Shown in pieces: positions 12,065-22,700 of a stretch of 64,000 nucleotides of DNA. The notes beneath the pieces were generated by a model. That model saw only the letters and a program-made list of their open reading frames with translations, had not been told where the DNA came from and made no database searches. Origin of the DNA: Sorghum bicolor. Its lineage: Eukaryota > Streptophyta > Magnoliopsida > Poales > Poaceae. Position 1 is the first letter of the stretch, and every line of letters begins with the position of its first letter. The translations under genes were made by a program, and so were the position numbers. Location: assembly GCF_000003195.3 (NCBI RefSeq), contig NC_012874.2, positions 2,573,001-2,637,000 of the forward strand, in the 5' to 3' direction.

Positions 12065-12779
12065 GTTCATAACTTATTCTGCAAGCTTTAATTTTTAGAG
12101 TTGTTAAGTCTAAATTTTAAACTTTGATCCAATTTTTAGAAAAGAATATTAAAATTTATAGTATCAAATTAGTATTATTAGATTCATCATAGAGATACTT
12201 ATTTTATGTCATAGATATTGATGCTCTTTTTTATAGATTTGGTTAAACTTTAAAAAATTTGACTGGCATTGATTCTAGGACTTGAAGCTTTCAGAAACGG
12301 AGGAAGTAATAAATAATATAATAAATTATTAGATAATTGTTTGGTTAAATCAATATAGATATTGATTGCAGTAATGAATATGGATACAAAGACACAATAA
12401 TCTAGAGCTCGTACATGTAAATGTGTTTGTATAATTAATTTAAAGCAATTATGTTTTCTTATAAAATCACTAAATAAAATAGCTTTTGCTATATGTCGTT
12501 GTAGCTTTTGAAGAATGTTCAGATGTATTAGAGTATCTCCAAGCATCTTTTTTAAACTCACTTTTTAAATCATTATTTATAAAATCATTAAAATAAAAAT
12601 ATTCTCTCTATCTTCTGATCCTTCAACCACTTTATTATTATCTATGCATATTCTAGAGTGCTAACTCTGCTCTTTATTTTTAACTAACAAGAAACCCAAA
12701 CTAGAACATAGCAATATTTGAAGATATAATTGAAGAAGGCGTTGAAAATATCTATTCCTATTGACTAGAAGTAATATAT
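12065..12779. other. AT-rich intergenic DNA with a decayed MITE
   Basis: About 12095-12310 ends in GAAACGGAGGAAGTA and contains TTGGTTAAACTTTAAAAAATTTGAC, written here only to show the Stowaway-like ending. The left terminus is not clear. The remainder shows nothing recognisable. Confidence 0.4.
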
Positions 12780-12973
12780 AGGGTATTTAGTTTGAGGAGT
12801 CATCTAATCCTTGATAAGATGACGCATCATAAGTTTATTTCTTAAATTTGTTGGAATGACTCCATTCCTCGTACTCATACTAATTATTAGCTACCTATTC
12901 CATCCACGAGCCAAACAAAAAAAGTAAGAAATAAATAGATGATGGATCATCTTATTCCTCAAACTAAACATAC
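12780..12973. mobile_element. Small MITE with GGGTATTTAGTTTGAGGA termini
   Basis: The left end GGGTATTTAGTTTGAGGAG is mirrored by TTCCTCAAACTAAACATACCC at the right. About 195 bp with imperfect long terminal inverted repeats (GATGACGCATCAT / GATGATGGATCATC). The target duplication is unclear. Confidence 0.7.
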
Positions 12974-13053
12974 CCACAAAGAATCACTGGAGTTGTTCTT
13001 GGCCCGCGTAGGACAACGTTGGACCAAAGACTAATTGCTAGCCAGCTAAAAAT

Positions 13054-13391
13054 AAATTTTTTTGAAGCTTCTCATTTGGGTACAACGATAATATCTTGTA
13101 CATGCACGAATACACACCTACACTATCCACACACACCACACTCACACTACGCGTGCAGGACTAGACCTACAACTACACAAGATCGTGTCCTTCTTGAAAT
13201 CGTCGGGACCAACAGGTTCCGTAGACGACGGGCATGTCGCAATCCTATTGTAGCTTCACGCGAGAGAGGCTGCAGATGAAATGGGGAAAACCCCAAAGTG
13301 AGGCACACGAGTGTCGATTCAGGGAATCGAAATCATGCCTGGTCGCTGGCACACCTGGCGAGCAAGCCAACCGAGCTACGCTCGGTCCTCG
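13054..13391 (-). mobile_element. tRNA-derived SINE
   Basis: On the minus strand the 5' end carries an internal RNA polymerase III promoter: an A box reading TAGCTCGGTTGG (about 13367-13378) and a B-box-like GATTTCGATTCCC (about 13319-13331). Short direct repeats GCTAAAAAT lie on both sides, at 13045-13053 and 13392-13400. The layout fits a grass SINE of the Au type. The family name is inference. Confidence 0.75.
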
Positions 13392-13560
13392 GCTAAAAAT
13401 TAACTAAATTAGTTTTCGTGTATCCAAACGGAAGGATTATCGGGTGAACTAATGTTTTTAGACAAGTCTTTAGATAGTTGTTAGCTAACTAGCTTGTTAA
13501 TCAAAAAATAATCTAAACAGATTTTTAGTCCATTTAGTAATTAGTCATGTGTATTAAATA

Positions 13561-13820
13561 CTCCCTCCGTTCCAAATTATAAGTTATTCTAAGAATCTTG
13601 GAGAGTCAAAGCATTTTTAAATTTGACAAAAAATATAGAGAGAAATATAAAAAATTATGTCATAAAATAGATACACTATAAAAATATATCTAACAAAGAA
13701 TCTAATGATACTTGGTTGGTACCAAAAATGTTATTATTTTGCTATATAAATTTGATCAAACTTGAAAAACTTTGACTCTCCAAGATTTTTAGAATGACTT
13801 ATAATTTGAGACGGAGGGAA
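13561..13820. mobile_element. Stowaway-like MITE
   Basis: Termini CTCCCTCCGTTCC and GAGACGGAGGGAA flank long inverted repeats (AAGAATCTTGGAGAGTCAAA against TTTGACTCTCCAAGATTTTT). TA lies on both sides, at 13559-13560 and 13821-13822. 260 bp, no coding capacity. Confidence 0.88.
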
Positions 13821-13896
13821 TACAGAGTATGTCCTTAAACATCAGTACCTCTAGAATCAAAATACTTCAAAGCACAATAATGACCGAGATTTATTA

Positions 13897-14530
13897 CTTC
13901 CTCCGTATAGTAGATGTTGTTTTGGACAAAGTTTATGTTAAATCTATAACTCTTATAAAGCTAAACTCCACTAGATGAATTCTCTCTTCATGCAAGGTGT
14001 CCACATTATTCTCCACTAAGTAACCTACTAAATGTTCTATCTCTTCATTCAAGGTGTCCACATCATTCCCCACTAAATCCATGACATTCCATATTAATTA
14101 TAAAAAAATAACCATGTCATCTATATCATGTGAAATACTTTAAATCTTTAATATATTTATATACAAGTCATGTACATACACTGTTTGTTTCATCACCATT
14201 AATTCCTCTATAATGTAACCAAATATTAGTTTTTATTTTATTAGCTTAGCAATTTTTTACTAGATCTAATACAATAAATACATGCAAGTCAAATTCATAT
14301 GTGTACATACATAATAGACTAAATATCATATAGTAATGCTATGTATATAATAATTTATTTTAAAAAAAATCCCACAGCAACGCGCGGGAAATTCACCTAG
14401 TATTAGGAATATAAAAATCATCAAAAATTTTAAGTTATTAAGTTTGCAAATATAAAAATTTTATTTTAAAAAATACTTTTATAAATATATATATATAAAT
14501 AGATTTGATTAAAAAATATCTATACCGTTT
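13897..14530. mobile_element. MITE split by a Helitron
   Basis: The left part (13897-13942, CTTCCTCCGTATAG then GTTTTGGACAAAGTTTA) and the right part (from 14401, with AGTTTGCAAATATAAAAAT and ATAGATTTG) match successive parts of the element at 63764-64000. The right border is approximate. Confidence 0.7.
13943..14400 (+). mobile_element. Short non-autonomous Helitron
   Basis: Starts with TCTATAACTC after a host A and ends with CTAG before a host T, as expected for Helitron insertion between A and T. A palindrome-like CCCACAGCAACGCGCGGG lies 8 bases before CTAG, the typical 3' hairpin position. 458 bp, no gene. It lies inside the MITE at 13897-14530. Confidence 0.85.
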
Positions 14531-14872
14531 TCATGTCGATCACGTATCAAACATGTCCCCATAGAGTCGAAAACGCTTCAAATGACCGAGACAGAGGACT
14601 AGTAATGTCTAGTACTCTATAGTCCTGTATTGCCATTCCCGTCTCTTCTTCTTCCTCGTGCGCTCGAACAGTTGGCGGCACAGGCGGCGGTACACCCCCA
14701 CGACCTCGCGGTGCGCTGGATTCGCAGCCTCGCATCACGAGCTAGTTCTTTGGGGCCAGATTCCCCGATTGCCTGCCATTGGCCTGGCTTGGTTCTTGTG
14801 CCTGTTTGGGAGCTCCGGCGAATCGTCTGGGTTGGGGACTGGGTCCTCCTCCTCCTCCTCGCCCCCCTCCCG

Positions 14873-16742
14873 ATGGGGGGCTGGAACCGGTCGCGGCATG
14901 TGAGGTGGCAACGCGACCGCCCGCGACGCCCGCCGCTCCCTCCGCCTGATTACGGTACGGACGGTACATCTCCCTCGCTCCTCGATTTGGATGGTGCTAG
15001 CCCGTAATCTCTTTGGGTAGGATTGGATTCGAATTTGTTTCGTCTCGTTAGGTTCTTGGTAATTCTATTTGAACAGAGATTTAGTGACTCCGTCATTGAT
15101 TCGAGCTTAGAGTCAGAGTTATTAATGCAAATGACCTGTTGTCTGAAGATTTCTCGTGTGTGTACATTGTTCCCACTTTGCGAAATGTTTTACTGAAATT
15201 TCAGAAGAGAAAATGCTATTAGCTTTGTGCACCTGTTGCTTGTTGGAGATAACCATTCCAATTTGCATATTTGGGGGAATGGGAGTAGGGAGGGTACTGC
15301 AGTTGCAAGTGTGCAAGTTTCAGTAATTGCAGATGATTTTTCCAGCAACTGTCTGTAGAGTATCATCAGTTCCTACAAGAACAGGGATTCGATTAGTAAT
15401 GAGAGGAATTTAACAAATTAGTATTTCTAATGAAGATACTTAGTACTTCAAATATTGACCGGTTCGTTTTGGTGATGTAGCTGCTTACCTTTAGAGAGAA
15501 TGCTGCCATTTTTTCATAATCTTCATCCAAAATTCTGTATGTAAAAGTTTCTTTATCCCAGCTCGAATGCCATACACTGGCATGGCATTATGAGCTTGGC
15601 TTATGAGTTATGAAAGAACCACGTTACAGCTTGAGGTCAATCTCTCTCTCTCAAAAAAAAAAAAAACAAACAGCTTGAGGTCCATTAGCTTGTAATCCTA
15701 GAAAGTTGGGTTATGTAGACAAGATGAAACAGTATCTAGAGTTATATTTAGCCTTTAGACCTTTAGGGATATGGTTTTTGTAATAGAGTTAGTGTTTTTC
15801 TTATCATTCTCATTACTGGTGATATATTCCTAAGGTACAAATCAAAAAAAGAAAAGGTGAAAGTATATAAAAAGAAAAATTCTGGGGAGTACTCTAGCCA
15901 TCACCAGTGAGCTATTTTTGCAGTTGCCAAGCAAACTTCTTTATTTGAATTCTAATATCAGTTTCATATACACAGGACAGGGGCACTGCTCAGTCCCATT
16001 ATGGGAAAGGGAATTCTGCAGTTACGTTGGCAACATTTCTTGGCAAAGGTTCTGTGAAAACAAGCGATATATTTCAGTATGTAATATCCTTGAGCACTGG
16101 GATGATTCAGGAGCCTTTGAGAATTTTCAGAATTCAAAGGCAAGATTCTGGGCTCACTATCATGGCCAACCTTCTGATATTTCTTTGCCGGACCCTGATA
16201 TGTACATTGATAAGGTCAACCATCGCTGCAAAGTTGACCCTGAATTGGTAGCTGACCTGGATAAGGTACGGGTACCATTTGAAATGGATAATAATTCTGG
16301 CCTGGCTACTGGATCCACCAATGCCAGGGCAGATAAGAACCAGTGCGGAAACTGGGATATCTATGTAGAAAAACCATCTGAAGTCAGTAGGTGGGACTGG
16401 GAGGCTAATTCAAAACCCGACTTGAGTTGGGGAGTGAAGAATGAATCTTCCAGTATATGGGGTAATGGCAGCTCAGGTTGGGGTGATGCTCTGGAGAAAC
16501 CCAATTGGCGTGGCTCGAGCAACAACCATTACTCATCAAGCAATAGAAATAACGACTTTTATGGTGGATCCAACAATAGATACCAGCAGGAGGATCCAAG
16601 TCACACATCTGGAAGGAAACGGAACAGCGGAGAGTACTTCCAGCAAAGGAACAACAAGCATACAAGACAGGATGAGCGTTACCAAAGAAGCAGTTGGCAG
16701 GATCACAGGGGAAGAAATGATGAATGGCGTCCATGGCACTAG
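14873..16742 (+). CDS. Plant protein of unknown function with Trp/Asn/Ser/Arg-rich tail
   Basis: Two exons, 14873-14954 and 15976-16742, join at a GGA codon and give 282 residues. The basic start (MGGWNRSRHVRWQRDRPRR) is followed by a Pro-rich link. A Trp-rich region comes next at about 34-110, with blocks VPLWEREFC, RFWAHYHG and SLPDPDMYIDKV, then a hydrophilic low-complexity tail with repeated W-G-N-S and N-N-R-Y units. No signal peptide, membrane segment or catalytic motif is visible. The compact N-terminal region looks conserved and folded. The tail resembles RNA-associated disordered regions, but that is only a compositional impression. The 1-kb intron contains a T-rich stretch and no recognised repeat. 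The start was chosen because it is the ATG whose frame continues across the only well-placed donor. I do not recognise the family well enough to name a function. Confidence 0.8.
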
Positions 16743-16802
16743 ATGACTTGCAAAAATGGTTATTAGGGAAAAAGTGGCTCTTGATTTTGTGACAAAGTCG
16801 TG

Positions 16803-16925
16803 AAGGCCTTGTTCAGTTCGGTGGGGACTGGATGGGATTGAGGCCTTGAGGGGGATTTTATCATCTACAAGTCAAAATCCCCCTCAACCCCCTTTGATCC
16901 CCTCCAATTTGCTTGGATTGCTGAG
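16803..16925. mobile_element. PIF/Tourist-like MITE fragment
   Basis: Begins GGCCTTGTTCAGTTCGGTGG and contains an inverted pair, TTGAGGGGGATTTT and AAAATCCCCCTCAA. It is short and lacks a clear right end. It lies in or just after the 3' UTR of the preceding gene. Confidence 0.5.
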
Positions 16926-17021
16926 TAACTCAAAAAGCCTGAAGAAATTTTGGTGAAAGACCACTAGGTTGTAGCTTTTGTTTTGACAGTTGCTGGGCTG
17001 CTGGCAAAGTGGTGCCTGTAA

Positions 17022-17478
17022 GAGCATCTTCAAGAGATCTTCATATTTTGTTCCGCAAAACATGGTGTTTGTCACCTCCTAAATTAGTATGAGGAGGAAA
17101 AAAGAAGTCATCTTCAAGAGTTTCCTATATTTCTATCCTAAAAGTTTTTTCTTGGTACTTTTTCCTACGATCCGGTCTTATGTTTTGTATCAAGAACCCT
17201 AAATTTGTTTCTGTACACGTTTAAGCCCTTCCATTAGACCTTTCTCTTTTATGTTTTTCTCACTTGGAACCCCTTTTTCTTCTTGCTTACTAGACAGGTC
17301 GGGAAACTCCGGATGCACGCTCATAGGCCGCGTGCATATATGCGCGTTCGGGATAAATTTTTGCAAGGTTGTGAAAGATGGGGAGAAAAGATGCTAAACT
17401 ATTAAAGAGAAAGTTTTTTCTTATTTTGCCAAAAAAATATGGGTGGGAAAGCCAGATGGTAAGCCGTTGGAGATGCTC
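17022..17478. mobile_element. Tourist-like MITE with GAGCATCTYCAA termini
   Basis: The inverted termini GAGCATCTTCAA and TTGGAGATGCTC are flanked by TAA on both sides (17019-17021 and 17479-17481). 457 bp. The PIF/Harbinger assignment follows from the TAA target and the terminus type. Confidence 0.8.
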
Positions 17479-17805
17479 TAATGTGTTGTTTTTCTTTTGT
17501 TATTATTACGGGAGCATGGCTTGCTTGTTACCATTTCAGTCCTAAGAAATGTTCTCCACCTAGTTGTACCTCTCCATTAACACAATGGGTTATTTGGATT
17601 GGTACCACAACAATTCTCAAAGTATAGAGATCTGCCAATACAATTTGCATATTACGAAATGTACCATTAGAATTCTCTGTTTTCCTTACCAATGCTGTTT
17701 TTTGCGTCTTCTAGCTGCTTGGGTCCACTGCCAGGCGTATGCGTACTGTATGTCTTTCCGTATGAATGTTTTTGCCCTGTCCAACTATGAAAAGGGCCTG
17801 CGCCG

Positions 17806-18171
17806 GTGGTTCTAGCTTACACTATCTTCTTCCTCTCGCTCATCTCTCTCTTTTTCCCTTCCCGCACAAATTGGCAAGGATGTGGAAATTTTGGCAGAGA
17901 GCTCCACCTAGGAACAAGGCTAACAAAAGGTACCCTTCTATCCACTAAATTACATCACCTGTTTTTCACTTCACAATATATATCTAATGTTACCTTCTCA
18001 GTGTTGGAAAGAAGCTCCAACAGTCCCTCCCAACAAGAAAAGGAAAGTTCAGAAAAAGAAGAACACCCCAAAGAAGAAGACACACCCATCAAGAAGAAGC
18101 TGAAGAAGGCTTACCCACCTACACCTACTACAGTTGTTAGTAGCATCAGGAGGCTGGTCTATGAAGACTAA
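17806..18171 (+). pseudogene. Uncertain open segment, possibly a transposase C-terminal remnant
   Basis: One frame stays open for about 120 codons and ends in a Lys/Glu/Pro-rich tail (EKEEHPKEEDTPIKKKLKK). Before it lies a stretch with weak resemblance to a degraded zinc knuckle (GCGNFGRELHLG). Mutator-like transposases often end in such a knuckle plus a basic tail. No other transposase domain and no terminal repeats were found. A host gene remnant is equally possible. Confidence 0.25.
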
Positions 18172-18180
18172 AGCATGTGC

Positions 18181-19600
18181 ACAGCTTAGGATCTGCTTTT
18201 GTAATAAACTGCTTTTGTGAGATGTGGCTTTGGAACCTAGTATTTGGAATGTTGGAACCTTGTAGTTGGTATGTTGGAGCCTATTGGTTGTGAACTTAGG
18301 ATGTTAATTTAAGAACGTCTGCATTGATATGTTGTTGCTCCGTTATATCAATAATGGCAGATATGGTCTAAGTTTGTGCCTATATGACATATGTATCTGT
18401 TAGAACAAGCAATAACATTTCAGCGTGATACCATCAGAACACATATTCATTTTGCTTCAATTTTATGGTAACATACACCCAGAAAGCCTACATAGGTGCT
18501 ACAACTAAAGAATCGAGCACAATCTGCAACTTCCTCATGTCTAGTTCATGATTCAGTCCAGGCTTAGCTAACCCCCACACACATTAGCTATCCAACACAC
18601 ACATTAGTTGTTCACTTCCACCTACCAGCAACAACGACAACAATCACAACACCTACAAAGACTACAAACATAGACACTACAACTAAAGAATCGAGCACAA
18701 TCTACAACTTCCTTGTGTCGACTTCAGTTGGCTCAGCAGGTTGCACCTTCGGTTTCCAAAGCTTAGCTACAAAAGTATCTAGTATTTGCTTGACCTCCTA
18801 CAATTCTTCCTTCAATTTGGCATAACCGTCACCCACTACATCCTTCCCGGTCTGCAACCGACATTCCTGTGCTTCCAAGGCCTCATTCTACAACTCGTAG
18901 CGGATGAAGCCACAAGTAGTAGGATCACCCTGCATTCAAAACAGAGTGTGTTAATCAGAGTATCATCAAGACACAGTGAGGTCGACAATGTCAAGAATTC
19001 TAACCTTTATGTTGTACAGGCATTTGACGAATCACTCCCTTTGTCATCGGCTGCTTGCTTTGGATTCGGATCAAAGCAACATGGCAAAAGGGCACTCCCT
19101 TCTGTCGCTGGCTGTCGTGATCAAGCTCGTTGAAGTTAGCTTCATCGAGCTTCAAGTTCACTTCGCGACTTCCCTGGCTTCAACAGCTAGGCACGGACAA
19201 GGGGCAGAGTCTTGAGAGCACCAGCCGCAAACTCGCCGTGGTAGTCGGATCTAGCGAGGGCTAATTTGCGGTGGTTCTCTAAGGCTAGAGAAAAACATGG
19301 GCTATTTCAGGTGTACCTTTCAGCGAACGCACATTGTTTTTCTCAAATAAAATTACATCACAAGTATTAGCGGAAGTCAAATTTTTATGATTCGCTTAGC
19401 AAAGCACGAGGAATTCAATGAACCACATTTTGGTACCTCCCGTGATCATGTTGTGGCCATCTAGTATAGCACCCAGAGTGTTTTCAAATTTTTTTTAAAA
19501 AAGAAACAGTATCCTGAGTGTAAAGTGTAAACAAGCTTTCATTGTATTTCATTTGTATGATTTTTTATATTAAAATAAAATAGATCTTTCCAGCTCTGCG
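18181..19600. other. Intergenic DNA with a 40-bp direct repeat
   Basis: ACAACTAAAGAATCGAGCAC starts copies at about 18501 and 18678, each followed by related sequence (CAATCTRCAACTTCC). The region is otherwise unremarkable and may belong to the same element as the preceding open segment. No intact gene. Confidence 0.5.
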
Positions 19601-19754
19601 TCCAGCGTCCTCCCCGCGACGACGCTTCCCGAGCTCTCTCCTCTGTTCCCTCTCATCCCCGCGATTCTCCTCTGCCGCTCTCCGCTAGGGTTTTGCCGCC
19701 GACCTCTCGCTCGCTCGCTCCCGGCTCCGCGAGGCAACCGTCCGGCCGGTCGAA

Positions 19755-22700
19755 ATGGTGGATGTGGAGGAGGTCGGGAACAAGATGCAATCGCAGATGC
19801 GCCTGCACGCCGAGCCGGAGGACGACGCCGCCGCCGACCTCCCCCTGCCGGCCCTCTTCGACAGGGCGTCGCGGATCCACGCCCTCGCCTCCAGCTCCGC
19901 CCTCGACCAGGTGCTTCCCTGCCCCCCCCCCCCCCCCCCCCCTCTTCTGAGAACTGGGATCGCCCCGCCCCTTCTCCCGCTTACCAAGAGATGGAAATCG
20001 GGCGAGCGGTGCTTACGCGCTTGTTTTTTCTGCCGCGCAGGATGGGATCCGCACGGGGGTTGATCTGCTGCGGCGCTGCGACGAGATGGTCAGCAAGCTC
20101 GGCCTTTTCTCCCCCAACGAGACCAAGGAAGACGTCTCCACCGCAAACCTCAAGTACCTACTCGTATGTCCGTTCCCCTCCCCCTCTCTATGCTCCCTGC
20201 ACAAGTCCATGAAACAGGTTGTGATGGTACTAGATGCCTGGTCAGTTTTATTCAGTTGTCAGTACCATAGTTTTTAAGGCGGTAAGGCGAGGTGCGGCGC
20301 CCGACCCCCTTCCAGACGCCTAGGCGTTTAAGGCGCAAGGCAAGGCGACGCCATACAACCATCTTAATATATAATAATACCACTAGAAATCAGCCATATA
20401 ATACCATAATAAATAGTGTTTCTAGAGTAACAGGGCACAATATAAAGTAGCAAAATAGCAAATCTGAAATCTCCCATCTCTCAATTGGAGCAAATTAGAC
20501 TCTATTGACATAACATAACTTAATTTCTAGTACTGCTAGTGCAAAATAAATATAAGTAGCATAAGTGCTGATCTTGAAATCTCTAATCAACAACTCAACA
20601 TCATCAGAGCAGAGTAAGGAGAGGCAGAGTAGCAAGTAACCAGCAGATCAGAGTAGAAGGAGCAAAGGAAAGAAAGAGTAGAGTGCATAACAGAGGCAAC
20701 TACCCATACATCAGAGCAGAGGAAGGAGAGGCAGAACAGAGGGAGGGAGGAAGAGCAAACAATGGGAGGACGAGAGGGGAAAGCACGTACTGAATCTGTG
20801 ACAGAGCTGCTGGCGGGCGGATCCGGTGGGGACTGGGGAGGCGACGGATGAAGCTGGGCAGATGGTGCCGGCGGCTCCCAGGTGCTCGCTCCTGTCGCCC
20901 TCTTCTCTTCCCCTCTCTCCTCTCTTCCCTCTCCAGCGAGCGAGCGCAATTTCCCACGACTTCCAGGCGTGCGACTTCCAGGCGCGTGACAAATATGTAG
21001 GCGCGGGCGCGATTTCCCCTCTCCAGCGTGCGCAAATCCTGCCTTTCCCACGCAGGCGGGATTTCCCCTCTCCAACGCGCGCAATCTCTGCCTTTCCTGT
21101 GCGCAATCCCTGGCTTCCCGCCCTACGCGCGCGATTTTCCCTCCCCCGCGCGCGGTTTTCCTCCTTCGCTCGTGTGCGTGCGGCGTCCGCCTAGAGCAAG
21201 TCGACGCCATGGCGACGACTTGGAGTGCAAGGCGACGCCATACGCGAGCATGTCATGGCGAGCCTGACGCCATGGTTCAAAAAACGCCCTTGTCGCCTAG
21301 GCGACGCCTTAAAAACTATGGTCAGTACAATTGCAAATCACGCCTGGCCAGTTTTATTCAGTTGTCAGTACAATTGCAATCCACGCCTGGTCAGTTTTAT
21401 TCAGTTGCCAGCACAATTGCTAATCACAACAATCCTAGAAAACTTAAGAATTGTTCTTTTCTTCTGTATAGCTCTGATCTTTGTTTGCACTCATAGGTTC
21501 CATATTACCTTGCGGAAATGACTGAGAAGATAGCACAAGAGGATCGGATCCCGGTTCTTAAGGCGTCACAGGACCACTTGAAGGTTATCAATTTGCCCTG
21601 TCACATTGTTTCACTAGGTGCAGCTTTTTAATTTGTTTATAACGAGGGGTCTCTACTCTCTAGCATGGTACTCTGTCATCACGTGTCCTCCTTTTGCACT
21701 CCACAGGAATTCATTGCTCTATGTGAAGTACTAGAGCTTATTCCAGAGGATGAGCTAGAATTGTCTAGGCAGAAGCAGCCTGATACTATGGCAAACAGGA
21801 GAGCACAGAAGGTGAGACCGAATTACTTTCTCTATATAAATTCTTAAGGCATCAGCCAGCAGTTTCTACTCTGTAATTGGAGGAGAGTAATATGGGACAT
21901 GGTTCTCTTGTGCTGAATTTATTATGCACAGGCTGATTTTATTCATAAGATGTCTAAAGTGGGTCAGTTTCCTATAATTCACTATTTATGTTTATTGTTT
22001 CTTTCCTAGGTTGCCCGGTTCAAACGTCAAAAGGCTGCAGAAACGAAGCTCCAAGAGATCAGAGAGAGAAAAGAAAGGCGTGGACGCTCATTGAGAGCAG
22101 CTGCTTTATCTGCCCCAATTGAAGCTGGAGAGGAAGATGACCTGGAGGATGATGGAGAGGAAGAAAGAGAGGTCAGCATCCCACATCTGGAAGCTGTTTT
22201 CATGATATGTTTTAGGTTTTTACATATTTCAAATCAGAATGATCTGTGGCATGTGTATGTCATAAGTATGGTCTTGCTTTTCTTGAAAGGAGAGATTTTA
22301 TTTATTTTTCAAATTAAAATAAGCTTGTGATATTCTAAAAGATAAAGCTTTTCCATTTGATGGTGGCATTTTAATTTATTTAGTCTAATGGTTGTAGGGA
22401 GCTTTATAATTTGCTGCATGTAGCTAGGTTCTTAGATACCTGCAGTCTGTCAAACACATTCCCTGTAATGCTCTGTGCATACCAAGCCCATGAGGATGTT
22501 TTGTTCTCTTCAGTCAGTCAGTGACACAGAAACAGTGTTACCATCAAATTTATCCCATAGCAGTAAAATCCTCACTGCAAGGTCTTCAATTTTTTAGCCC
22601 ACAGTATTCTTTCTATGCTATTTTATTTCTCATGACTGAATAATTATTTTGGAATCTTGTTGTTAGTGCCTTTTCATATCGTGTCAATGTTTGCTTCCAA

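Noticed and set aside
17564..17948. Short frames before the Lys-rich open segment as a separate gene
   Set aside because: They overlap each other in different frames and have no motif. They are covered by the low-confidence transposase-remnant entry.
20587..21210. A minus-strand frame of about 200 codons in TAP46 intron 2
   Set aside because: It lies entirely within the TIR element's GC-rich repeats and reads as Arg/Ser/Pro repeats. No domain.
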